Positions 26,377 to 35,756 are shown, counted from the stretch's first letter. The stretch is 64,000 nt of DNA from Virgibacillus sp. NKC19-3 (GCF_019837165.1 NZ_JAGYHC010000001.1:1550001-1614000), one strand, 5' to 3'. Numbers and translations: made by a program. Notes: a model not told the origin generated them from the letters alone.

Positions 26377-27468
26377 ATGAGTAATAAAGAAATTGTACAG
26401 TCAAGAGCTTATCGACTGATTGCACCGGAAACGTTTGAAGAAGTTGTACTTCAACATTCCATTGATAATAATCAAGTTGTGGTACAGCCAAGTTTAGCAA
26501 GTATATGTCATGCAGACACTCGTTATTACACTGGTCAACGAAGAAAGGAGGCTTTACAAAGTAAACTTCCTATGGCCCTGTTTCATGAAGGAATTGGCCA
26601 TATAGTAAAGTCGAAGGATGAAACTTTTGATATAGGTCAGCGTGTCGTTATTGTTCCTAATATCCCTGCAAGACGATTACAAGCTAATACAATAAATAAT
26701 AAATCATCCCCTAACAGTCGAGTAGTAAAGGATAATTATTTGCCGCAAAGTGTTTTCTTAGGCAGTGGTTACGATGGGATTGGACAACAGAATTTGGTAC
26801 TTCCAAAAGAAAATGTAATAGCCATACCCTCTAATGTTCCTGATGAAATTGCCGTTTTAGCGGAATTGACTTCCGTATCCTTACACGCTGCAAATCATGT
26901 AAGCGATTACTTTAATGATGGAAAAGTAGCTGTTTTTGGAGATGGGCCGGTTGGTTATTTAACGGCAGCAACATTACATCATGTTTTTGGCATATCAAAA
27001 GAGGACCTGTTAGTCTTTGGTGCTATAAGCGAAAGGTTGGTGCATTTTGATTTTGCCACAACGTATCTTGTACAAGATTTCAATTTTAGAAAGGAGGAGA
27101 ATGTTGTAGCGGTAATTGAATGTACAGGAGGAACATTTAGTGAAAAGGCTATTAATCAAGCAATTGATTTAATCGAGCCTCAAGGAAAAATAACCTTAAT
27201 GGGTGTATCCGAAGAACATGTACCTCTGAATACAAGAGATATTCTTGAGAAGGGGTTGACGATTTACGGAAGTTCTCGAAGTACAGCTGAGGAATTTCAA
27301 ACACTAATGCATGCTTTTCAAAGTCAAGCGTATCAGCGTACATTGGAGAAGCTTTTACCGAATCAAAAAGAATTAATTAGGGATGCTAAGGATTTAGAAA
27401 AGTCGATGAATAAGGCTATAAAAAATAAGGGCTGGGGAAAGATTTTCTTGTCCTTTGAATGGGGTTAA
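26377..27468 (+). CDS. TarJ-like polyol-phosphate dehydrogenase (MDR superfamily)
   Basis: A 363-residue zinc-type medium-chain dehydrogenase. Started at ATG 26377, it shows SICHADTRYYTGQR near residue 43 and HEGIGHIV near residue 69, matching the metal site of ribulose-5-phosphate reductase TarJ, plus GDGPVGY in the nucleotide fold and GSSRST near the C-terminus, also TarJ-like. TarJ makes ribitol 5-phosphate for teichoic acid with TarI, but no tarI is here; the neighbours are an ABC importer, a DeoR regulator and a secreted glycerophosphodiesterase. I infer the opposite direction, oxidation of an imported polyol phosphate, though a biosynthetic role remains possible. Confidence 0.75.
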   Translation: MSNKEIVQSRAYRLIAPETFEEVVLQHSIDNNQVVVQPSLASICHADTRYYTGQRRKEALQSKLPMALFHEGIGHIVKSKDETFDIGQRVVIVPNIPARRLQANTINNKSSPNSRVVKDNYLPQSVFLGSGYDGIGQQNLVLPKENVIAIPSNVPDEIAVLAELTSVSLHAANHVSDYFNDGKVAVFGDGPVGYLTAATLHHVFGISKEDLLVFGAISERLVHFDFATTYLVQDFNFRKEENVVAVIECTGGTFSEKAINQAIDLIEPQGKITLMGVSEEHVPLNTRDILEKGLTIYGSSRSTAEEFQTLMHAFQSQAYQRTLEKLLPNQKELIRDAKDLEKSMNKAIKNKGWGKIFLSFEWG

Positions 27469-27577
27469 TAAAATGGTGTTTTATTTTTAAAGCAATCCAT
27501 AAAACTTACAAATCGGTTTAATGCGGCTATTATTTTTTGAATATTAATAAATCTTATCAAAAAAGGAGGAAATGAAG

Positions 27578-28636
27578 TTGAAAAAAGTCTTGACGTTTAT
27601 TCCTATTATTTGTGCATTAATGCTAGTTGCTTGTGGAAATGATGATACATCAAGTGGAGATGATGGCTCAAATGGTAAATTAACGATGTATACTCCGATG
27701 CCTGAAGAAAACGCAGAAGCATATGTAAGTAAATTTGAAGAAGATACTGGAATTGAAGTGGATTATACCCGTCTTAGTACAGGAGAGATTCTTTCAAAAC
27801 TAAAAGCTGAAGAAGGAAGTAGCGATGCAAGTATATGGTTTGCGGGGCCATCTGATAGCTTCATAGAAGCAGATGAAGAAGGGTTCTTAGAAAAATACGA
27901 CACTGATAATTTGGATAATCTCGATAAAATCGATGAGAATGCAATGGTAGAAGATGCTAGTTGGCTTCCTATTTATCAAGGGCCTATAGCTTTTGCCTCC
28001 AATGAAGAGTGGTTAGAAGAAAACGGTGTTGAAGCCCCAACAAGCTGGGAGGATTTATTGAAGCCGGAATTTGAAAACAATATAATGTTGGCCCATCCTG
28101 GAGCGTCAGGAACCGGATATCAATTTGTATCTACACTTGTGCAAATCATGGGGGAAGAAGAAGCATTTGATTATTTAAAGAAATTTGATGAGAATGTGAA
28201 ACAATGGACGAAAGGAGGATCAGCTAACGCACAATTTATTGGGATAGGAGAAGTTGGCACTGGACTTGCTTTTGCTCAGGATCTGTTACCGCTCAAAGAG
28301 GAGGGGTATCCTATTAAAATTACTTACCCGGAGGATGGTGTATCAGTAGCTGTGGAAGGAGCGGCTAAAATAAAAGGGGGACCGGAACAAGAAAAGGAAA
28401 ATGCAACGAAATTTATGAATTGGATAAATAGCGTGGAAGGGCAAAATGTCTATGCGGATACTGGATACTATCATTTACCAGTAATATCAGATGCCAACAT
28501 ACCGGAAGGAGCCCCAGATTTGAATGAATTTAATGTAGCGGATACGGATAACATTTGGGCTAGTGAACACCGCGATGAGATTGTTGATAAATTCGAACGG
28601 CAGATTGAATCAGAGGAAGAAGCTAGTGATGGATAA
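27578..28636 (+). CDS. ABC transporter substrate-binding lipoprotein (AfuA/FbpA type)
   Basis: About 352 residues. TTG 27578 lies eight bases after GGAGG (27565-27569), while the ATG at 27572 is only two bases away, so TTG is preferred. A lipobox LVAC with the cysteine near residue 19 ends the signal peptide, followed by an acidic linker. The mature part is a type 2 periplasmic-binding fold (TMYTPMPEENAEAY, DASIWFAGPSDSF), as in the FbpA/FutA/AfuA and 2-aminoethylphosphonate binding proteins. AfuA-type proteins bind hexose phosphates. Given the TarJ-like and glycerophosphodiesterase neighbours, a phosphorylated polyol or glycerophospho-compound is the likely ligand, rather than ferric ion. 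Confidence 0.85.
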   Translation: MKKVLTFIPIICALMLVACGNDDTSSGDDGSNGKLTMYTPMPEENAEAYVSKFEEDTGIEVDYTRLSTGEILSKLKAEEGSSDASIWFAGPSDSFIEADEEGFLEKYDTDNLDNLDKIDENAMVEDASWLPIYQGPIAFASNEEWLEENGVEAPTSWEDLLKPEFENNIMLAHPGASGTGYQFVSTLVQIMGEEEAFDYLKKFDENVKQWTKGGSANAQFIGIGEVGTGLAFAQDLLPLKEEGYPIKITYPEDGVSVAVEGAAKIKGGPEQEKENATKFMNWINSVEGQNVYADTGYYHLPVISDANIPEGAPDLNEFNVADTDNIWASEHRDEIVDKFERQIESEEEASDG

Positions 28637-28647
28637 CTAGTTATTCC

Positions 28648-28690
28648 AAAATAGGCTTCACCTAGCATGAAACTATGTGAAGTCTATTTT
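28648..28690 (+). terminator. Hairpin between binding protein and permease genes
   Basis: AAAATAG-CTTCAC pairs with GTGAAG-CTATTTT and is followed by AAAAAGG, so the T-run is part of the stem itself. Such hairpins often allow excess synthesis of the binding protein over the membrane part. Confidence 0.6.
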
Positions 28691-28764
28691 AAAAAGGTAT
28701 TCTATAAAACGTTCTAACTGAGATATGTAAATGACTTTCGACGATTTTTAATGGGGTGTTATGA

Positions 28765-30438
28765 TTGGCTAATTCAAATATAGTTAAAAAACCGTTAAAA
28801 CGTAAATGGAAAGCAATAGGAGAGAACCCATATCTATTTGGTTTAATCATTTTGGTATTAATATCGCTTTTTTTATTTTCCATTTACCCTATGTATAGTA
28901 TCTTGAAAACAATCTTTGTCGGTGAAAGTGGATTGGATTTTAAAGCCGTGCAAGAAATCTTTGATAAGCCTCGTATATATCAAACTATCTGGAACAGTCT
29001 GAAACTGGGCATTTCATCAGCGATAATTAGCACTTTGATCGGTTTCATATTTGCTTATTCAGTAACAAGGACTCACATGTTTGGTAAGAAATTTTTTAAT
29101 TTTATTGCAGTTTTTCCAGTTGTTTCACCACCTTTCGTTTTAGCATTAGCTATGATTCTACTCTTTGGGAGTTCCGGATTAATTTCTAAAGAAATACTTG
29201 GGATGCAGAGCACGGATGTTTTTGGTTTTAATAGCCTATTAGTTATTCAAGCTATGTGCTTTTCACCTATTGCATATCTAAACTTAAAAGGTGTACTTGA
29301 AACAATGGATGCTTCATTGGAGGATTCTGCTTTTAATCTAGGAGCATCTAGGTGGAAAGTGTTTTATACGATAACTTTACCATTAGCAATGCCGGGCGTA
29401 TTTAGTTCTTTGCTTTTAACATTTATTAAATCACTTGAAGATTTCGGAAATCCGATGATTATTGGTGGAGATTACTCCGTTTTAGCCACAGAAGCATATA
29501 TGACAATTACGGGTAGAAATGACTTAAGGACAGGTGCTTTATTAGCAGTTTCCATGTTGATTCCGGTTTTAACTGCATATTTGGTTCAAAAGTATTGGGT
29601 CAATAAAAAATCATATACGACAGTAACAGGAAAAACTTCGCAGGGATCCGTAATTATTAAAGATAAAAAGGTGGTTGTACCTTTATTTATAACTTGTTTA
29701 TTGATAACGGGGACAATCGTTTTATTTTACGGAACGATTATTGTGGGTGCTTTTGTCGAGATATGGGGAGTAAATTACGCATTATCCTTGAAACATTTTC
29801 AATACGTCTTTGACACAGGATTAGGTACAATCAAAGATACTGTAATTATTGCTGTTATTGCTACTCCGATAATGGTTTTATTAGGTATGATCATTTCCTT
29901 TTTAACAGTGAGAATAAGTTTCCCAGGAAAAAAGTTAGTGGAAATAGGTTCAATATTATTATTTGCTGTTCCTGGAACAGTCGTTGGTATTGGATATCTC
30001 TTATCGTTTAATAGCCCGCCATTAGCTATTACAGGAACGGCAGCTATCTTAGTTTTAGTACTTGTTTTCCGATATATGTCTTTAGGCATTGAGGCAGGAA
30101 CGAACGCTTTAATGCAAATAGATTCATCGCTTGAGGAAGCATCTAAATCACTAAATGCTAATGGGTTTACTACTTTTTGGAAAATAACCTTTCCGTTATT
30201 GAGATCTGCATTATTTTCAAGTGCAATATATGCATTCACTCGAGCGTTAACTTCCATAAGTGCTGTCATCTTTTTGGTTTCTGCAAGTTGGAACCTGATG
30301 ACGGTGGCAATTTTGTCAGCTGTTGACTTTGGCAAATTAGGTGTTGCTGCTGCTTATTGTGTCATCTTATTTGTCATTATATTGATTGCGTTCACTGGCT
30401 TGAATTTATTGTTAAAACAAAATGAAAGGTCGATGTAA
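28765..30438 (+). CDS. ABC transporter permease with two fused BPD domains
   Basis: A 557-residue membrane protein with a TTG start at 28765, six bases after GGGGTG; the ATG at 28761 is out of frame and stops at once. It contains two complete binding-protein-dependent permease domains (about 60-280 and 335-545), each with an EAA-like loop (EDSAFNLGASRWKVF and EEASKSLNANGFTTFW). This fused layout is typical of FbpB/AfuB transporters. It is preceded by the binding protein gene and directly abuts the ATPase gene. Confidence 0.9.
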   Translation: MANSNIVKKPLKRKWKAIGENPYLFGLIILVLISLFLFSIYPMYSILKTIFVGESGLDFKAVQEIFDKPRIYQTIWNSLKLGISSAIISTLIGFIFAYSVTRTHMFGKKFFNFIAVFPVVSPPFVLALAMILLFGSSGLISKEILGMQSTDVFGFNSLLVIQAMCFSPIAYLNLKGVLETMDASLEDSAFNLGASRWKVFYTITLPLAMPGVFSSLLLTFIKSLEDFGNPMIIGGDYSVLATEAYMTITGRNDLRTGALLAVSMLIPVLTAYLVQKYWVNKKSYTTVTGKTSQGSVIIKDKKVVVPLFITCLLITGTIVLFYGTIIVGAFVEIWGVNYALSLKHFQYVFDTGLGTIKDTVIIAVIATPIMVLLGMIISFLTVRISFPGKKLVEIGSILLFAVPGTVVGIGYLLSFNSPPLAITGTAAILVLVLVFRYMSLGIEAGTNALMQIDSSLEEASKSLNANGFTTFWKITFPLLRSALFSSAIYAFTRALTSISAVIFLVSASWNLMTVAILSAVDFGKLGVAAAYCVILFVIILIAFTGLNLLLKQNERSM

Positions 30439-31566
30439 ATGAACCCGATATATACAGAATCTAATGTTGTAAAGTTGAAAATCGAAAACGTAGTAAAAGC
30501 ATTTCCATCCCGTAATAAGAAACAAGATGTTTTTACTGCTGTCGATAATGTTTCTTTAAATTTTAAACAGGGAGAGTTAACAACATTATTAGGCCCTTCT
30601 GGATGTGGCAAAACAACAACATTACGGATGTTAGCAGGATTTGAGTTTCCTACAAGTGGCGAAGTAATTGTTGATGGAGAGAATATAACAAATCAACCTC
30701 CTAATAAACGTGATATGGGCATGGTATTCCAAAATTATGCTTTGTTTCCTCATCTTACCGTTTATGAAAATGTATCGTATGGGTTGAGAATAAAAAAAGT
30801 GGATAAAGAAGAAATAAAAAGTAGGACAGAAAAAGTATTATCACTTATGGACTTAGAAGAATTGAAAGATCGTAATCCTTCACGAATTTCAGGGGGACAA
30901 CAGCAACGTGTTGCAATTGCAAGAGCAATTATACTTGAGCCTAAAATACTGTTATTTGATGAGCCTCTTTCTAATTTAGATAGTAAACTTCGTCAGTATA
31001 TGAGGACTGAGATTCGAAATTTACAACGCAGGCTTGGTATTACTAGCATATATGTAACACATGATCAGGAAGAAGCTATGGCTATTTCTGATCAAGTAGT
31101 AATTCTAGATGAGGGCAAAATTCAACAAGTAGGTTCGCCACTGGACATTTATTTAAATCCAGTTAATCGTTTTGTAGCAAACTTCATAGGTGATTCGGAT
31201 ATATTAATGGCTACGGTAGCTGACATCAACGAGGAAACTGTACGGTTAAAACTTGAAGAAACGACTATTCAGGTGAAAAATTCCCCTGATTATAAACTTC
31301 AAAAAAATGATGTAGTTCATTGTGTCATGAAGCCAGAGTTCTGGTCAATTACTGATCAAGGAAATTTTTTAGTTGAAATAACGCAAGCTATATTTTTAGG
31401 ATCCCATATGGAATATATCGTACAGATAGGCAATCAGTCATTTAAATTTTTTGATTATTATCATTATGAAAACGGGCAAAAAGAAGTAGGATCGAAAATA
31501 CGATTACAATTAAGAAGTGATTTAGTTAAAATTTTGGATAACAGCATTGAAAAGGAAAAACTATAA
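30439..31566 (+). CDS. ABC transporter ATP-binding protein
   Basis: A 375-residue ATPase whose ATG directly follows the permease stop codon. Walker A GPSGCGKTT is near residue 55, the Q-loop follows, the signature ISGGQQQR near 148, Walker B ILLFDEP near 170 and the switch histidine in THDQEEA. The C-terminal 130 residues form a TOBE-type regulatory domain as in FbpC/PotA/UgpC. It energises import by the adjacent permease and lipoprotein. The family also includes ferric and spermidine importers; substrate is inferred from neighbours. Confidence 0.92.
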   Translation: MNPIYTESNVVKLKIENVVKAFPSRNKKQDVFTAVDNVSLNFKQGELTTLLGPSGCGKTTTLRMLAGFEFPTSGEVIVDGENITNQPPNKRDMGMVFQNYALFPHLTVYENVSYGLRIKKVDKEEIKSRTEKVLSLMDLEELKDRNPSRISGGQQQRVAIARAIILEPKILLFDEPLSNLDSKLRQYMRTEIRNLQRRLGITSIYVTHDQEEAMAISDQVVILDEGKIQQVGSPLDIYLNPVNRFVANFIGDSDILMATVADINEETVRLKLEETTIQVKNSPDYKLQKNDVVHCVMKPEFWSITDQGNFLVEITQAIFLGSHMEYIVQIGNQSFKFFDYYHYENGQKEVGSKIRLQLRSDLVKILDNSIEKEKL

Positions 31567-31573
31567 AAAATGG

Positions 31574-31587
31574 ATTCATGCATGAAT
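31574..31587. promoter_or_regulatory. Perfect 14-bp palindrome upstream of deoR
   Basis: ATTCATGCATGAAT is a perfect palindrome in the gap between the ATPase and the DeoR gene. It is a candidate operator for autoregulation. No assigned binding protein. Confidence 0.3.
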
Positions 31588-31670
31588 TTAGAAAATACGA
31601 AAGTAGAGAAACAAAATAATGAACAAATGTTAACCAACCTCAACAGAAAAAACGGAAAAGAGATGATGTA

Positions 31671-32432
31671 ATGCTACCACTAGAAAGACAAAAAGGGTTA
31701 CTAGAATTCCTAAAACAAAATCATGTATCGACTGTATCAGAACTTGCTTCCCATTTTCAGGTTCATGAGGCAACGATCCGGCGTGATCTCACAATGCTGG
31801 AGAAAAAAGGGCTAATGAAGCGGACGTATGGTGGTGTGATGCTGGAGGAAGAAGTTCATTCCGAACCCTCCTTTCAAGACAGAGAGTTCGCTCAATATGA
31901 GGAAAAAGAAAGAATCGGCAGGCGTGCGGCCGAACTTATAGAAAACGGAGATAATATTATTCTGGATTCGGGAACAACAACATTACACATTGCAAAGTCA
32001 ATCATAAATAAGAAAGATTTAACAGTCGTTACAAATGACATCAATATTGCAGCAACATTACGCTTTTCCAAGTCCATTCAAGTAATCGTAACAGGTGGTG
32101 TACTCTTTCCTGAAAGTTACATGCTAAATGGAATGATTACCGATGAAACATTAAGTACCGTAAATATTCAAAAAGCATTTATCGGAACACCGGCTTTTCA
32201 TTACGAAAAAGGTCTTACTCATTTCGACGAATATCTTGTTCCAGCAAAACGGGGAATGATTCGCGCAGCTAAGCGAGTTATTGTCACAGCTGACCATACA
32301 AAAATTGGTCGAGTTTCTATTCATGCTGTTGCCGGTATAGATAAAATTGATGATCTGGTGATTCGACAAGAACTTGAAGAAGTTGATCTAAGAAGAGTGC
32401 AAAACGCAGGTATTCAGGTACATCTCGCGTGA
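31671..32432 (+). CDS. DeoR family transcriptional regulator
   Basis: A 253-residue DeoR repressor. The N-terminal helix-turn-helix (about 5-58) has the family signature VSELASHFQVHEATIRRDL, followed by KKGLMKRTYGG, and the C-terminal DeoRC sensor domain (about 76-235) includes ILDSGTTTLHIA, the sugar-phosphate binding region. Members respond to phosphorylated sugars or polyols. It is downstream of the ABC genes and upstream of the glycerophosphodiesterase, so its ligand is probably an intermediate of the imported compound, which fits the TarJ-like dehydrogenase. Confidence 0.9.
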   Translation: MLPLERQKGLLEFLKQNHVSTVSELASHFQVHEATIRRDLTMLEKKGLMKRTYGGVMLEEEVHSEPSFQDREFAQYEEKERIGRRAAELIENGDNIILDSGTTTLHIAKSIINKKDLTVVTNDINIAATLRFSKSIQVIVTGGVLFPESYMLNGMITDETLSTVNIQKAFIGTPAFHYEKGLTHFDEYLVPAKRGMIRAAKRVIVTADHTKIGRVSIHAVAGIDKIDDLVIRQELEEVDLRRVQNAGIQVHLA

Positions 32433-32590
32433 CTGGCCGCAAAACTACGAAAATGTTAATTGACAAATACATCCTATCGTTAGAACTCAAGTTTTATTGG
32501 AGGTGATACATGGATATAGTTACGTAAGGAAACAAAACGGTTCGAGATAACAAATAGTTACGAGGGAAGATTAGGAGCGGGAGGAGTATC

Positions 32591-33685
32591 ATGATAAAAT
32601 TTAAATTTTTAGTACTTTCCATTTTAAGTATTTTTGTACTATCTTTTGCATTTGATCATGTAGGTTATGCAGAATCAGCTGATAAGACCGATGATTGGTT
32701 GCGCAGTGATAAAACAGAAATAAGTGCCCACCGCGGTGCCCATGTAGCTGTCCCGGAAAATACAGCCGAAGCAATGAAATGGGCAGGTTTATTAGGGTAT
32801 GGTTTTGTTGAAATTGACATACAGGAAACAAAAGATGGTCAGTATGTACTAATGCATGACGAAAACATCGACCGCACTACAACGGGTTCCGGAAAAATAG
32901 AAGATATAACCTTAGAAGAAATGAAGAGCTATAATGTTCTAGACGCTGATGGAAACGAGACCAATTATAAAGTGCCAACACTTCAAGAAGCATTAGAAGA
33001 AGCTGATAAGTATAACGTTGGAGTCAATTTTGACGGTTCAAAAGGAGAATGGGAGAATAAGGAGTTTGTGGATGGTATCATGGAGATTGCTGAACAAAAC
33101 GATGTCTTGGACCATTCTTTTTTTGTATTAAGCGATAGAGAAATACGAGACCAATTTCATGCTTGGTATCCAGAAGCAACAGTAACTTTTCTTGGGAATG
33201 CCTTAGAAGATTTGGATGAAGATATCAAAGAATTAAAGAAATATGATCGTGCGATTTATACAACATCCATTAACAATATTGATAAAGCAGCTGCAGAAAA
33301 AATTGATGAAGAAGGGCTAAGATTACATGTTTATCAAGTGAACACAGCAGAAACATACGCGAAAGCTAAAAAAATAGAGCCGCGATTAATAGAAACAGAC
33401 GTGATTGTGCCAGATGGAGCGGGTAGACTAGCGGATCTTGTGGAGCAGTTACGTAAGGAAGAAGGAATAAAAAACGATCAAGCTGCACATGCTTTGTTAA
33501 TGCATCTGAAGGCGATAGAACATTTCGAGGCATCAGAACAAAGGGACAAGGTCGTTAAACATTTGGAGAACTTTAAGAAATTGTTAGAACATCAAGAACG
33601 CAAAAATTTGATTACAGAAAAAAATTATAATACATTGAGTATTAATGCAACTAAATGGATCGATAAATATGGAACTGGTAGATAG
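32591..33685 (+). CDS. Secreted glycerophosphodiester phosphodiesterase with C-terminal FIMAH-like domain
   Basis: A 364-residue exported enzyme with a signal peptide (about 1-27, cleavage after YAE-like residues). The GDPD barrel shows SAHRGAH near residue 46, PENT, VEIDIQETKDGQYVLMHDE and a later catalytic glutamate, the metal site of GlpQ/UgpQ enzymes. It releases glycerol 3-phosphate from glycerophosphodiesters, including glycerol teichoic acid. After about residue 285 an unrelated helical segment of about 75 residues (ALLMHLKAIEHFEA, KHLENFKKLLEHQ, LITEKNYNTLSINATKWI) resembles the FIMAH domain of Bacillaceae extracellular proteins. GGGAGGAG stands before the ATG. Confidence 0.9.
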   Translation: MIKFKFLVLSILSIFVLSFAFDHVGYAESADKTDDWLRSDKTEISAHRGAHVAVPENTAEAMKWAGLLGYGFVEIDIQETKDGQYVLMHDENIDRTTTGSGKIEDITLEEMKSYNVLDADGNETNYKVPTLQEALEEADKYNVGVNFDGSKGEWENKEFVDGIMEIAEQNDVLDHSFFVLSDREIRDQFHAWYPEATVTFLGNALEDLDEDIKELKKYDRAIYTTSINNIDKAAAEKIDEEGLRLHVYQVNTAETYAKAKKIEPRLIETDVIVPDGAGRLADLVEQLRKEEGIKNDQAAHALLMHLKAIEHFEASEQRDKVVKHLENFKKLLEHQERKNLITEKNYNTLSINATKWIDKYGTGR

Positions 33686-33722
33686 TAGCAGCTTTGACTA
33701 AAAGCCTAAAAAACGACTAAAA

Positions 33723-33749
33723 AAAGCGAACAGGCCAACTGTTCGCTTT
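33723..33749 (-). terminator. Terminator of the first tatA cassette (works best leftward)
   Basis: AAAGCGAACAG and CTGTTCGCTTT form a perfect 11-bp stem with loop GCCAA. On the minus strand it is followed by a long T-run, so it ends the tatA operon; it may also stop the plus-strand phosphodiesterase transcript. Confidence 0.85.
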
Positions 33750-33762
33750 AAATATACATCTT

Positions 33763-33975
33763 CTAATCTGTCCTCTCAGTCTGAGGATCATACTTCTCGT
33801 CTTCAGTGCGTCCCGATTCATCGTCTTCCATAAGATTTGTGGCAGATTTCTTAAATTCTGACAGCGTCTGTCCAAAAGCGGACCCGATTTCGGGAAGTTT
33901 CTTTGGTCCGAAAATAATCAAGGCAAGGAGAACAATGAGAATTAAGCCCGGGATGCCTATATTTGTAAAGCTCAT
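33763..33975 (-). CDS. tatA: Twin-arginine translocase subunit TatA (copy 1)
   Basis: A 70-residue TatA. ATG 33975 follows GGGAG at eight bases; a longer frame begins six codons earlier without support. A single N-terminal membrane helix ([14 protein letters not shown]) is followed by the hinge [10 protein letters not shown] and an amphipathic helix with [12 protein letters not shown], then an acidic tail. It is the last gene of a cassette whose first gene has a Tat signal, so it probably serves export of that enzyme. No tatC is in the window. Confidence 0.93.
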   Translation of the reverse strand: MSFTNIGIPGLILIVLLALIIFGPKKLPEIGSAFGQTLSEFKKSATNLMEDDESGRTEDEKYDPQTERTD

Positions 33976-34001
33976 ATTGCTATCTCCCTTCAATCAAAAT
34001 G

Positions 34002-35756
34002 TCAGGCATTTTTGGTTACCTTGCTGTTTTTCTTCCCTTGTACCAATTGACCGTCTTCTTCTCTGAATTGCATGATCCCCTCGGTTGCGCGGTATGCTAG
34101 TGCTCCGACTGTACCTGTAGGATTATAGCCCCCATTATGCGCGAACGCAGAAGCTCCAATGACGAATAGATTGTCCACATCCCACATTTGGGAGTAATTA
34201 TTAACCGCTGATGTTTCAGGATCATCTCCCATGATAACGCCACCGGTATTATGCGTTGTTTGATATGGGACAATATTATAATGGTCTGTCATTTCACTTT
34301 TTTCCACTCTATCTGCCCCCATCTCTTCCATAATACCTACAGCTTTTTCAGCAATATAGTCGTGCAGGTTTCTATCTTGCTCGGTATAGTCGTATGTTAA
34401 GCGGAGAAGAGGATATCCAAATGCATCCTTGTAATCTGGATCCAAACTTAAGTAATTGTTTCGATGGGGCATGGATGCACCTTCACAACCTATAGATAAC
34501 GTACGGTGAAAGTATTTTATGGATTGGGATTTGAATTCCTGCCCCCAATTTGGTGTGTCGTTCGGGACAACATTGCTATTGATAGGACGTTGCCCGGTTT
34601 GGGTAACATTGAGCACGCCACCGTGTATAAAATCTAAATCAGCATGATCGAAGTTATCCCCATTGTAGTCATCTACAGCAGCTCCAAGTGCTCCTGCGCC
34701 CATATACGTATTGAATTTTTCATCTTCAAAGAATCCTGTAGCACCTGGTTGGATCTGATAGCAATAATTTTTACCGATTACCCCTGATCTTGTTTCTGGA
34801 TCGTAGGGAGTACCTATATTAGAGTTTAACAGGAGACGTACATTATTCATTACATAGCTTGTCAGCACAACGATATCTGCTGGTTGGATAAATTCTTCTC
34901 CCGTTTGCAGGTCTACATACTTGACACCAGTGGCTCGATTTCCATCGTACATCACTTCCGTTACATTTGCATGGGTTCGTAAATCGAAATTTCCTGTTTC
35001 CTGAGCAGTGGGGATAACGGTAACATTTGGCGAAGACTTGGCGCCATATTCACAACCGAAACGCTCACAGAAACCACAGTACTGACATTGTGCGATGGTT
35101 TGACCATCCGGATTTTCATAGGCTTCTGACAGATTGCCTGAAGGAATATGAAAAGGGTGCAAGTCTAAATTGTTTGCCGCATCTTTAAATCGTTGTGTGA
35201 TTGGTGTTTCCTTCATTGCTGGTGTAGGATATGGTTTGTTTCTTGGTGCACTCAGTGGCATTGAATCCCCGTCTCCACTGATACCGGCCATTTCTTCAAA
35301 TTTATAAAAATAGGGTTCTAATTCATCATAGGATATACCCCAGTCTTGAAGGGTGTAATCTTCCCCTAGTTTATTTTCTCCGTATTTCTCGTCAGTCATA
35401 GTCTTAATTTCAAGATCATATGGCAGGAAGCGCCAAGTCATCCCATTCCAATGGACACCAGCACCGCCAACTCCTTCACCAAGCAGGAAAGATCCTAACT
35501 GACGCATAGGGAGTGCACGTTCATCTCTATTATTCCTAAAGGTTATCGTTTCCTTGGATAGATCCTGCATCAAACCATAACGAATCGCATATCGATATTC
35601 ATCGTGAATATGTTGGAAATTTTCTGTTGATCTGTCTTGCCCCCGTTCAAGTCCAACGACATTTATTCCTTGCTTGGTAAGCTCAGCAGCAACTATTCCC
35701 CCGGTCCAACCAACGCCTACTGTAACTACTTCTACCTTGTCTAATTCTTTCGCCAT
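34002..35756 (-). CDS. GMC oxidoreductase, gluconate/sugar dehydrogenase large-subunit type (copy 1)
   Basis: A 584-residue flavoprotein. The N-terminal FAD site is a variant dinucleotide motif (VVTVGVGWTGGIVAAEL, then GLERG). Cys224, Cys227, Cys230 and Cys235 form C-x2-C-x2-C-x4-C, probably an iron-sulfur site as in bacterial FAD-dependent glucose and gluconate dehydrogenases. The catalytic His/Asn region is HNTGGVIMG and NPTGTVGALAYRA near the C-terminus. It has no signal peptide and is probably carried out through the Tat system by the neighbouring subunit 3. Substrate is likely an alcohol, sugar or sugar acid; no cytochrome subunit is nearby. Confidence 0.87.
   Translation of the reverse strand: MAKELDKVEVVTVGVGWTGGIVAAELTKQGINVVGLERGQDRSTENFQHIHDEYRYAIRYGLMQDLSKETITFRNNRDERALPMRQLGSFLLGEGVGGAGVHWNGMTWRFLPYDLEIKTMTDEKYGENKLGEDYTLQDWGISYDELEPYFYKFEEMAGISGDGDSMPLSAPRNKPYPTPAMKETPITQRFKDAANNLDLHPFHIPSGNLSEAYENPDGQTIAQCQYCGFCERFGCEYGAKSSPNVTVIPTAQETGNFDLRTHANVTEVMYDGNRATGVKYVDLQTGEEFIQPADIVVLTSYVMNNVRLLLNSNIGTPYDPETRSGVIGKNYCYQIQPGATGFFEDEKFNTYMGAGALGAAVDDYNGDNFDHADLDFIHGGVLNVTQTGQRPINSNVVPNDTPNWGQEFKSQSIKYFHRTLSIGCEGASMPHRNNYLSLDPDYKDAFGYPLLRLTYDYTEQDRNLHDYIAEKAVGIMEEMGADRVEKSEMTDHYNIVPYQTTHNTGGVIMGDDPETSAVNNYSQMWDVDNLFVIGASAFAHNGGYNPTGTVGALAYRATEGIMQFREEDGQLVQGKKNSKVTKNA

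Noticed and set aside
29799-30335. 178-codon minus-strand frame opposite the ABC permease
   Set aside because: It is antisense to conserved transmembrane coding sequence, with no start signal or domain.
27578-31566. Ferric iron ABC transporter
   Set aside because: The family is shared with FbpABC, but the neighbours handle phosphorylated polyols and glycerophosphodiesters and no iron-related gene or Fur-like site was noticed.
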